From contig NZ_JABWRJ020000004.1 of the NCBI RefSeq assembly GCF_014268935.2, positions 682,001-746,000 on the forward strand: 64,000 nt of DNA, written 5' to 3'. The position numbers were made by a program, and so were the translations under genes. Source of the stretch: Pseudomonas peradeniyensis. Its GTDB lineage: Bacteria > Pseudomonadota > Gammaproteobacteria > Pseudomonadales > Pseudomonadaceae. This document shows positions 9,378 to 17,034 of this stretch, one piece after another. Numbering within the stretch: position 1 is the first letter of the stretch; every line of letters starts with the position of its first letter. Under the pieces are notes generated by a model that was not told where the DNA came from, did not search any database, and worked only from the letters and a program-made list of their open reading frames with translations.

Positions 9378-9399
9378 CCGGGCAGGCACGCCTGCCCGG
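9378..9399 (+). terminator. GC hairpin between hcp and vgrG
   Basis: Perfect 9-bp arms CCGGGCAGG and CCTGCCCGG around a 4-base loop, 15 bases after the hcp stop, with no T-run. It could be a weak terminator or an mRNA-stabilising structure that favours hcp over downstream genes. Function is inferred. Confidence 0.5.
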
Positions 9400-9436
9400 G
9401 CTTCAGCCACCGTCAGAAGGCGGACAGGGACTTTCC

Positions 9437-11551
9437 ATGCCTAATCAATCCGACCTGAGCTACCGCTTCGAGCCCCTGGCCAGCCAGGACCCGTTCGAGG
9501 TGGTCTCCTTCACCCTCGACGAAGCCCTCAGCACCCCGTTCCGGCTGGTGCTCGAACTGGTCAGCTACGAAGACAACGTCGACTTCGGCCACCTGCTCGA
9601 CAAGCCCGCGCTGTTCACCATCCTGCGCGGCCAGCGCCCGATGCGCCACGTCCACGGCCTGATCAGCGCCTTCAGCCAGGGCGACACCGGCAACTGCCGC
9701 ACCCGCTACCAGGCCGTGATCGAGCCCAAGCTGGCCCGCGCCGGGCTGCGTTCGAACTGGCGCATCTTCCAGCAGCAGAGCGTGCCGCAGATCCTCGAAA
9801 CCCTGTTCAAGGCCCAGCGCATCACCGACTTCGAACTGGGCCACAGCTTCCCCCACGCGCCCCGCGAGTTCTGCGTCCAGGCCGGCGAAACCGACCTCGC
9901 CTTCATCACCCGCCTGGCCGCCGAGGAAGGCTTCATCTACCGCTTCGTCCACAGCGCCAAGGGCCACCGCCTGCTCGTCAGCGACCGCGTGCTGACCCTG
10001 GGCATGATCAGCTCCAGCCTGGTCAAGCCCGAGGACGATGACGACGACGAAGGCTTCATCGACGACGACTACCCCGATCCACTGGCCGTGCTCTACCACG
10101 CCAACAGCGGCGGCGACCAGGCCCGCCCCTGCCTGCGCCGCCTGCACTACCGCGAACAGGTGCGCACGGCCCGCCAGGTGCAGCGCGACTACTCCTTCAC
10201 CCACCCGGCCTACCACCTGCAGCAGGAGTTCAACGCCAGCGACCTGCAGCACCAGGCCGACGACTACGAGCGCTTCGACTACCCCGGCCGCTACAAGCGC
10301 GACGAAGTCGGCATCCCCTTCACCCGCACCCGTCTCACCGCCCTGCGCCACGATGCGCGCATCGCCGAGGTCGAGGGCGACGACGTGCGCCTGCAGCCGG
10401 GCCTGAGCTTCGATCTGGTCGAACACCCCCGCGCAGACCTCAACATGCATTGGCGGGTGGCCAGCGTGCGCCACGAGGGCGCGCAGTTCACCAGCCTGCA
10501 GGAGGAAGCCGCCGGCGCCGAGCAAGGCACGCGCTACACGCAAAAGGCCCTGCTGGTACCTGGACGCATCGAATGGCGCCCCGAGGCGCCGCCCAAGCCG
10601 CGCATCGACGGCCCGCACATGGCCACCGTGGTCGGCCCCGAGGGCGAAGAAATCTTTTGCGACGAGTGGGGCCGGGTCAAGGTCAGCTTCCCCTGGGACC
10701 GCGAGAGCCGCGACAACGAGTACAGCTCCTGCTGGGTCCGGGTCTCCCAGGGCTGGGCCGGCGGCGGCTGGGGCGCCATGGCCATCCCGCGAATCGGCCA
10801 GGACGTGGTCATCCAGTACGTCAACGCCGATCCCGACCAGCCGATGATCACCGGCCGTACCTACTGCGGCAACCAGCGTCCGCCCTACGAACTGCCCAAG
10901 CACCGCACGCGCATGACCATCAAGAGCAAGACCCACAAGGGGCAAGGCTTCAACGAGCTGCGCTTCGAGGATGAGCTGGGGCAGGAAGAGGTGTTCATTC
11001 ATGCGCAGCGGGATCAGAACAATGTGGTCAAGCATGATGAAACCACGCAGGTTGGCAATGATCGACGTGAGGAGGTTGGCCATGACGAAGTGCTCGACGT
11101 CGCCAACAACCGTCGCGAAACCATCGGCAACGACGACCAGGTGACGATTGGCCATGACGCGCTGCTGGACATCGGCCATAGCCAGACCATCACGATTGCC
11201 CAGGACCACACGGTGCGGGTGGGCAATCATCGCTTTGACAGCACGGCGGCCAACCACAGCGTCAGCGTGGGTGGCCATATGCAGCAGACCATCGAGGGCC
11301 ACCTTGAACTGAAGGCCGGCCAGGCCATTCGGCAGCACACCCGGTGCTACGAAATCCATGCCTCGCAGAGCATCACCCTCAAAGCGCCAGGCGGCACGCT
11401 GCGCATCGACGGCGACGGGATCACGCTCGATGGCGTAGCGCTGATCCTGAAAGCGCCGCTGAGCCAGAACGCCAGCGGTAGCGGCAACGAACTGTCGATC
11501 ACCAGCCAGGTGTTGCAGGGGCTTGAAGAATGCGTGGAGCACCAGCGATGA
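9437..11551 (+). CDS. vgrG: T6SS spike protein VgrG
   Basis: VgrG trimers form the membrane-puncturing spike on the Hcp tube and carry effectors. The 704-aa protein has the gp27-like region (residues about 1-380), the gp5 OB-fold block FCDEWGRVKVSFPWDRES and GWAGGGWGAMAIPRIGQDV, then a needle of VGN/IGH-type repeats (about residues 540-640). It ends in a short tail and no separate enzymatic domain is evident. An acidic run (EDDDDDE) lies near residue 200. Its stop overlaps the DUF4123 adaptor gene (ATGA), so the adaptor probably serves this VgrG. Confidence 0.96.
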   Translation: MPNQSDLSYRFEPLASQDPFEVVSFTLDEALSTPFRLVLELVSYEDNVDFGHLLDKPALFTILRGQRPMRHVHGLISAFSQGDTGNCRTRYQAVIEPKLARAGLRSNWRIFQQQSVPQILETLFKAQRITDFELGHSFPHAPREFCVQAGETDLAFITRLAAEEGFIYRFVHSAKGHRLLVSDRVLTLGMISSSLVKPEDDDDDEGFIDDDYPDPLAVLYHANSGGDQARPCLRRLHYREQVRTARQVQRDYSFTHPAYHLQQEFNASDLQHQADDYERFDYPGRYKRDEVGIPFTRTRLTALRHDARIAEVEGDDVRLQPGLSFDLVEHPRADLNMHWRVASVRHEGAQFTSLQEEAAGAEQGTRYTQKALLVPGRIEWRPEAPPKPRIDGPHMATVVGPEGEEIFCDEWGRVKVSFPWDRESRDNEYSSCWVRVSQGWAGGGWGAMAIPRIGQDVVIQYVNADPDQPMITGRTYCGNQRPPYELPKHRTRMTIKSKTHKGQGFNELRFEDELGQEEVFIHAQRDQNNVVKHDETTQVGNDRREEVGHDEVLDVANNRRETIGNDDQVTIGHDALLDIGHSQTITIAQDHTVRVGNHRFDSTAANHSVSVGGHMQQTIEGHLELKAGQAIRQHTRCYEIHASQSITLKAPGGTLRIDGDGITLDGVALILKAPLSQNASGSGNELSITSQVLQGLEECVEHQR

Positions 11552-12486
11552 AACCTGAATATCTGCTCGACCTGGTGGCACAGGCGCGTAAACCCGACGA
11601 TTTCCTCTACCTGCTGCTCGACCCGCTTGCCAACTGCGGTCCCGAACATCCCTTGAGCATTGCAGCGCTGACCCGGCAACTGGGAGTAGAGGCAGTCGAA
11701 TGTGTGATGCGCGACGACCTGGCGCACCTGACAGCGGAGTGTCCGACTCTGGTCGAGCTGGCGGCGCCCGGCCAGCCCGCTGACACACTGCTTCAGCTCA
11801 CTGCCGTCCATGCCCTGTCAGAAGTGGACTTCGACAGACGCCATGTCTGCGGTTGGCTATTGAGCGAACAGCCATTGCCGGTCATCGCCCGGCACCTCGC
11901 TGCCCGTTGCTTGACCATGCCCCCGGTGGCCGGTCCGGCAACGGCTCCCTGGTTCGAGCCTTTGCGCCTGGAGTTGCTGCACGCCACGATGCTCGATATC
12001 AGCGATGTGCTATGGCCCTTGAGCGCATGGTTGTACCCAACCGCCTGCGGCACCTTCGCCTGCGTGCAAGGCCGCGCGTTCGCCAGGGACCTGGTCATAC
12101 CGCACGCCGTCCGCGAACTGCAGTACATGGCCCCTCAAGTCAGGTGTCTGCTGGGTGCCTGGCGTTTGCTGAACCAATCGCCCCCGAGCTACTCGCCCTT
12201 GGCGTGGAAGGGCCCCTCGAGCCTTCCGCCCCAGGCGCCCTTCCATGTGTACCAACTGATCGTCGCGGCCTGGGCGCGTGGGCTTGTGGACCTCGATGAC
12301 GCTTCATGCCTGGTCCTGCACCAGATCATGATCCATCCACGCCTGCTCGAACACCCCACCATCCAGCACGACTTCAACCAAGCCGTAGCGGGCGAGTGCC
12401 GCCTGGTCTCGCGCTTCGCCACCTACAGCGACTACGACTGGTCCAAAGTCGTCGCCGCGCTGCCCCAGTCTCGGAGCTATCCATGA
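11548..12486 (+). CDS. DUF4123-family T6SS adaptor/chaperone
   Basis: The 312-aa protein lies between vgrG and a large effector with ATGA overlaps at both ends, the standard place of DUF4123 (Tap/TEC) adaptors that load a cognate effector onto VgrG. The N-terminal part has the DFLYLLLDPLANC pattern expected of DUF4123, and the helical C-terminal part contains LIVAAWARGLVDLDDASC. GGAG lies 8 bases before the ATG. Assignment rests on position and weak sequence features, so the role is likely rather than certain. Confidence 0.75.
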   Translation: MKPEYLLDLVAQARKPDDFLYLLLDPLANCGPEHPLSIAALTRQLGVEAVECVMRDDLAHLTAECPTLVELAAPGQPADTLLQLTAVHALSEVDFDRRHVCGWLLSEQPLPVIARHLAARCLTMPPVAGPATAPWFEPLRLELLHATMLDISDVLWPLSAWLYPTACGTFACVQGRAFARDLVIPHAVRELQYMAPQVRCLLGAWRLLNQSPPSYSPLAWKGPSSLPPQAPFHVYQLIVAAWARGLVDLDDASCLVLHQIMIHPRLLEHPTIQHDFNQAVAGECRLVSRFATYSDYDWSKVVAALPQSRSYP

Positions 12487-15400
12487 CCCTCAGCCTCAGT
12501 CAGTCCATCCTGGACGCACAACGTCAAGCCATTCCCGTCCCCAAGCCCCGCTGCTCCGCCTGCCAGCGTATCGGCCTGCCCATCCTCCTGCTGCGGACCG
12601 CCTACGCCCCCAGCCCCAAGACCCTGAGCACGCGCAACCTGCCCAACTACAACGGTATCGCCGGCATCCCCATGCACAACGAACAGTTGCGCATCCTGCG
12701 CCAGGGCTATGTCTACGTGCTGCTCGACCAACGGGTCTGGCACGCCTACCAGGTCACCCCCGAAGGGGCACTGCGCCAGTTCCCGGCCTTCCAGCCACCC
12801 CCGCAAGCCGGCAAACCCTTGTCCACGGCCTGCCGGCAAGAACATCACGATGTCATCGCGTCGTTCATCAACATCAACACCCTGCTGTACTCGACCGCCT
12901 GGATCGCCTTCGCCAACGATCCCTGGCCCAAGCCCGTGCTGGACCAGTACAAGCACGCCATCGCGAACAACGACCCCGAGCTCACCAGCCGCTTCCAGGC
13001 TCTCGACCTGAAAGCGGCCCGCGAAGCGCCCGGCAGCGTGGGACGGGCCATGCACGCAGACCGCCTGCAACTCGACGAGGTCCTGGAATACGCCGTGCCA
13101 AGCACCGGCCCCTTCACCAGCGTCCATGGCTTCTACCCTCGCCTCGAGCGCCTGGCGGCCACGCGCACGTACATCGGTGCCCTGATACAACGCGAAGAGC
13201 TCGCCGATGGCGTGCTCGCGCTAACGGTGCCAGACCCCGTCGGCATGGTTCAGGAGTGCAACGCGCAACGCCTCGCCTGGGTCCAGGCCCTGCAGGCCTG
13301 GCGCGCCGAGCCGCAACGGCACTTCGAGCATTTCACCTCCCTGGCCCTGCTCGGCATTCGCGAGCTGAACGCCACGCTGGCCGCCGACGAGGCTGCCGCC
13401 GAAGTCGAGCGAGAAGCACGCGAGGTCGAGCGCTGGAACAGCAGCCCCCTGCTCGCCGCCAAGGCTCCCCTCCCCGCCGTGGATGTCGAGGCCCAGTTGC
13501 CGCGTAGGATCGAGCGCAAGCAGCAGGAAGCACGGGAGCGCTTCGAGGAACGCTACGACGAGGGCGCACGCAGCGCCTTCGCCAGCGCCTACGAGACCGA
13601 ACTGCACAACCGCCAACAGCTGATCGACCAGCTGGCCACCTTGTATGCCGAGCTCTACGCCGCCCCAGCGTTTCAACGCATCGCCTACAACGACTACAGC
13701 GCCACCGACTGGCGCTCGGTGGAGTACTTCGTGAGCATGATGGGTTCCTGCCTGTACGGCGGCCCCAGCGAAACCCAGCCGCAGGACGGCGCCGCGCTCG
13801 GCGCGAGCCAACGGCTGTGGCAACAGGAACTGGAAAACCCCGACAGCCTGCTGTACCAGGCCCTGGTCGCCAAGCACCAAGGGCTGCTCCGGCAACTGCT
13901 GGAGGCCTTGACCAGCCAGGACCTGAGCAAGGTCTACGACACGGTCAAGGGCCTTACCACCAGCTACGAGGGCCAGCAGCTGATGGTCAAGCCGGTGCGC
14001 GACGCCATCGGCCAACTGCTCGCCGCCACCGCCAATGCCGGCAACACCCTCCACAAACACCTGTCCGCCGGCGCCCGGCAGATGATCGGCTACGTGCACA
14101 GCGCGGCGCTGCTGCGTTTTGCCGGGCAGCACATGACGCAGCTCGTCGTGCCGCTCAGGGCGGGCGAATACCTGAAGCTGCTCAACGAAGGCCTGCAGGC
14201 GCGCACCGATGCGCTGCTGGGGCAGCTGGACCAGGCCTTTCGCAAACCCGCCGCGCACAAGGTCAACGCCATGCTGCTCAGCGGCGCCATCACTGCGGCG
14301 GTGTCCGGCAAGCACGGCAAGGTCGTGGAACTGGTGCTCTGGACCATGGAGAGCGCCGAGGACCTGCAGGCCCGGTTGCAGCACCTGCAGGCCAGCGCGG
14401 GTACCGGCGCTGGCGAGGCGTTGCGCAGCGTGCGCATAGGGGCAGACAGCCTGCAATACCAGGTCGCCCACAGCCTGCGCCTGCTCAGCCTGAGCGCGGA
14501 GCAGACCCGCGCCCTGGCCCGTGAAGCCATGGGCAATCTGCGCAGTGGCTTGTCTGGCCTGGGGCCAGGCCGCGCGGACCTGATGTTGAGCCTGGGTGGG
14601 TTGTGGTTCCAGCAGGACAGCCTGCGCAGGAATCATGACGCGCTGAACGCGATCCCGGGCAATGCGGAAGCCGAAGCACTGGCAGCGGTGTGGTCGTCGT
14701 CGATTGGGGTTTTGGGCTTGAGTATTGAGGCGACAGGGAAAGCGATCGAGGTATTGCGACCTGCCCGGGCCGCCGTGACGGCGGGCTCGACATTGATGCA
14801 GGGGACGCAACTGGTGAGGTACGGTGGTGCCATTGCTGCCGTGGCCGGCTTTGCTGATGGAGCTAATTATGCATTAGCTGCTCAACGAACAGACTTACAA
14901 GGCGACTCAGCATCTAGACGCCTATACATCACAGCCGGACTACTTTCAATAGGCTCGGGAGTCGCAGGGGTTAGCACACTTCTCTTTGGTAGCGGATTCC
15001 TGGGACCTGTAGGGATAGCACTAATATTTGCACTTTCAGCCTACGCGCTTGCTACGATCGCTAAGAAAAACGAATCGTCTCCACTGGAAATCTGGGCGCG
15101 CCAGTCCAGGTGGGGGTTGCCGGCGTCGCATCGTGAATGGCAGGTCGCAGAAGACAACGACAACGCTATAGGTGCTCTCAATGCTGCCCTGTTGGGTATC
15201 ACTGCTCACGCCTCAATAGATATAACATTCAAAGAAACACACCCTCCGACAACGATAGAGCCGTTCGTCACGCTCAGGGACAGCTTCTCGGTCCCACTCG
15301 AAACACGCCTGAACTACACAATCACCATTCCTAACTTTGTTCACAGACAGGCAAAATACGAATGGACGCTGGTAGTTTATTCACCGGGTAGAAAAACTGT

Positions 15401-15641
15401 ACCGACCGTGTACTCAGGAGACAGCGACAAGGAAAAAACCGAGTTATATGAGAACACTGGCAGCCCAGAGGATAGTTCTCGCCAAGGAAAGACTCTAAGA
15501 ATAGAAGGAAGCACATCAACTGCGAACTTCAAAACCATCGACGCCTTTGAGTTAACAGTCAGCTATTGGCCCGACAAGGACGACACCACAAATCTCGCGA
15601 GGCTCGTAAAAAAACAAGACAAATTAGATACAAGGGGATAA
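12483..15641 (+). CDS. VasX-like T6SS membrane-toxin effector 1
   Basis: The 1052-aa protein has an N-terminal VasX-type region with a paired cysteine (CSACQRIGLPILLLRTAYAP) and the segment LRQGYVYVLLDQRVWHAYQV, a long helical middle with a coiled-coil-like acidic/basic region (about 280-370), and a hydrophobic patch near residues 780-870 (GLLSIGSGVAGVSTLLFGSG, GPVGIALIFALSAYALATIA) consistent with membrane insertion. The last 150 residues look beta-rich and end in ELTVSYWPDKDD. From about 14860 onward base composition becomes clearly AT-richer than upstream, so the toxin tip may be a swapped module. A DUF6708 gene and a PAAR gene follow directly. Pore formation is inferred from VasX. Confidence 0.82.
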   Translation: MTLSLSQSILDAQRQAIPVPKPRCSACQRIGLPILLLRTAYAPSPKTLSTRNLPNYNGIAGIPMHNEQLRILRQGYVYVLLDQRVWHAYQVTPEGALRQFPAFQPPPQAGKPLSTACRQEHHDVIASFININTLLYSTAWIAFANDPWPKPVLDQYKHAIANNDPELTSRFQALDLKAAREAPGSVGRAMHADRLQLDEVLEYAVPSTGPFTSVHGFYPRLERLAATRTYIGALIQREELADGVLALTVPDPVGMVQECNAQRLAWVQALQAWRAEPQRHFEHFTSLALLGIRELNATLAADEAAAEVEREAREVERWNSSPLLAAKAPLPAVDVEAQLPRRIERKQQEARERFEERYDEGARSAFASAYETELHNRQQLIDQLATLYAELYAAPAFQRIAYNDYSATDWRSVEYFVSMMGSCLYGGPSETQPQDGAALGASQRLWQQELENPDSLLYQALVAKHQGLLRQLLEALTSQDLSKVYDTVKGLTTSYEGQQLMVKPVRDAIGQLLAATANAGNTLHKHLSAGARQMIGYVHSAALLRFAGQHMTQLVVPLRAGEYLKLLNEGLQARTDALLGQLDQAFRKPAAHKVNAMLLSGAITAAVSGKHGKVVELVLWTMESAEDLQARLQHLQASAGTGAGEALRSVRIGADSLQYQVAHSLRLLSLSAEQTRALAREAMGNLRSGLSGLGPGRADLMLSLGGLWFQQDSLRRNHDALNAIPGNAEAEALAAVWSSSIGVLGLSIEATGKAIEVLRPARAAVTAGSTLMQGTQLVRYGGAIAAVAGFADGANYALAAQRTDLQGDSASRRLYITAGLLSIGSGVAGVSTLLFGSGFLGPVGIALIFALSAYALATIAKKNESSPLEIWARQSRWGLPASHREWQVAEDNDNAIGALNAALLGITAHASIDITFKETHPPTTIEPFVTLRDSFSVPLETRLNYTITIPNFVHRQAKYEWTLVVYSPGRKTVPTVYSGDSDKEKTELYENTGSPEDSSRQGKTLRIEGSTSTANFKTIDAFELTVSYWPDKDDTTNLARLVKKQDKLDTRG

Positions 15642-15643
15642 AA

Positions 15644-16447
15644 ATGAAACGACCTATCCTAACCCCCCCGTGCTCTGGCTGGAAAGAAGATTTCAATCCT
15701 CCGGGGTCACCTCGTAGAGTCGAGCCTTCCCCCAACCTAATAACCTCCAATCACCAAGATGATATATATCTAGAGATACCTCGAAACTCGGTCAGCACGG
15801 GAGGACTGTTACTCCTATGCCTACCGCCCAGCATATTCTCAGTATTTATAGCTATAGGAGTAATAATAGACAGCATCCAAGACAGTGATTACAATTTCTT
15901 ACCTATTGGATTTGCAGCGCTATCATTAGTAACCTGGCAAGCAACATCATTTGCTCGCCTAATCCGCGCCACCCCTCGCGACGAACCCATACGATTCAAC
16001 CGGGCTCGTCAAAAAATCTACGCTTACAACTTTACGTTCTGTTGGTGGAACCCTTTCATTCCATGGCCAATAAAAATCGTCAGCTACGACTGGAAGGATG
16101 TACGCGCCGAACGCTGGAGAAAACAGGCTGTCACCCACCAAGGCTCGCACCTCGTGAAGACAGGGATCATGTTGTCCGTCGTCGAACCGGGCACCAACAA
16201 GGTCATCGACCGGTTCTCTTTGAGTAATACGTATGGGGAAGAGTCCATCTGGGCCTACATCTGCACTTACATGCAACACGGTCTCGATGCTGTTTCACCT
16301 GCCCCACACAATGAAGATCACAACCTTCTCCTCTGGTATCAGTTCGCCAAGCGTCTGGCACCAGAGGTCAAGTGGCCAGAAGCGATAGACCATGAATCGC
16401 GAACGGCCCCACAAACCGCTCCACTTGCACAGGTGGAGTCGCCATGA
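15644..16447 (+). CDS. DUF6708-family membrane protein, candidate immunity for effector 1
   Basis: The 267-aa protein has two hydrophobic segments (about residues 55-80 and 86-105), then the signature RDEPIRFNRARQKIYAY and the C-terminal RLAPEVKWPEAIDHESR, shared with the gene at 21033. It lies two bases after the effector stop and overlaps the following PAAR gene by four. An inner-membrane protein immediately behind a membrane-acting toxin is best read as its immunity factor; the family has no function I can name, so this is inference. The region is AT-rich for this genome. An AGGGGA-type site precedes the ATG. Confidence 0.75.
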   Translation: MKRPILTPPCSGWKEDFNPPGSPRRVEPSPNLITSNHQDDIYLEIPRNSVSTGGLLLLCLPPSIFSVFIAIGVIIDSIQDSDYNFLPIGFAALSLVTWQATSFARLIRATPRDEPIRFNRARQKIYAYNFTFCWWNPFIPWPIKIVSYDWKDVRAERWRKQAVTHQGSHLVKTGIMLSVVEPGTNKVIDRFSLSNTYGEESIWAYICTYMQHGLDAVSPAPHNEDHNLLLWYQFAKRLAPEVKWPEAIDHESRTAPQTAPLAQVESP

Positions 16448-16701
16448 AGCCTGTCGTCCTCGTCGGCCATCGCCACCTTTGCCCTCTCCACGGGGAAGGT
16501 ACCGTCATCAGTGGCGCGGGCAGTGCCACAGTGAATGGTCGTGCAATCGCACGCATGGGGGATGAGCTCAGTTGCGGTGCGGTCATCGAGACTGGTGCCG
16601 CGCATACGCTAATTGAGGGCAGCCCCGCGGCGCGCCTGGGAGACAAGTCAAGCCATGGCGGCACACTGATAGAAGGTGACCCCACCTGGCTGATCGAATA
16701 G
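16444..16701 (+). CDS. PAAR-domain spike-tip protein 1
   Basis: The 85-aa protein is a single PAAR domain: three repeats of the type G-x-P-x-A-R-x-G-D (NGRAIARMGDELSCGAVIE, SPAARLGDKSSHGG) and the metal-site Cys/His residues. PAAR proteins sharpen the VgrG tip and can carry effectors. It overlaps the DUF6708 gene by four bases and is a near twin of the PAAR gene at 21848. Confidence 0.92.
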   Translation: MKPVVLVGHRHLCPLHGEGTVISGAGSATVNGRAIARMGDELSCGAVIETGAAHTLIEGSPAARLGDKSSHGGTLIEGDPTWLIE

Positions 16702-16794
16702 GGCTAGTGCTGTGCGGCAGGCTGGCGTCGTCGAGCATGATCATCATGACGGGCGCCACGCTATGCCCCCTGTGCATGAAGAAGGGACTGATAA
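16702..16794. other. Spacer after PAAR 1 with a possible broken gene start
   Basis: No intact gene is seen between the PAAR stop and the remnant at 16795. An ATG at 16737 opens a 37-codon frame that is out of register with the remnant; if both belonged to one gene it would need a frameshift near 16795. The encoded peptide is unremarkable, so I do not call it a gene. Confidence 0.4.
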
Positions 16795-17025
16795 CCCGGC
16801 CACAAGCAAATACGCCTGGGCCTCGCGCAGAAGCTCCTGGCCTTTGCACGTGAATCAGGCCTCGTACGGCAGGAAGACCAGATTACCTATGTGATTTTCA
16901 TGGCGCTGCTGGGTGAGGGCCTGACGAGCGATCCCGTCTGGCAAGCCGCCATAAATGACGCCCTCGACAAGCAAACGTCGCTTGTCGAGTCGGTAAAAAC
17001 CCACCTGCATGAACAGCTTCGCTGA
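16795..17025 (+). pseudogene. Remnant of a DUF4123-like adaptor C-terminus
   Basis: A 76-codon frame, closed upstream by TAA at 16792 and lacking a plausible start, encodes a convincing helical peptide: GLAQKLLAFARESGLVRQED, then ALLGEGLTSDPVWQAAIND. Its pattern resembles the C-terminal helices of the DUF4123 protein at 11548 (AAWARGLVDLDDASC...). It lies just ahead of the second VasX-like effector, exactly where an adaptor would be, so I read it as the 3' fragment of the adaptor that once preceded effector 2. A short functional gene with a non-standard start cannot be excluded. Confidence 0.55.
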
Positions 17026-17034
17026 GGACATCGG

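Noticed and set aside
9413..11788. Long open frame on the minus strand across vgrG
   Set aside because: It mirrors the high-GC codon pattern of vgrG, shows no family motif and has a strongly biased Val/Ala/Gly composition; a shadow of the real gene.
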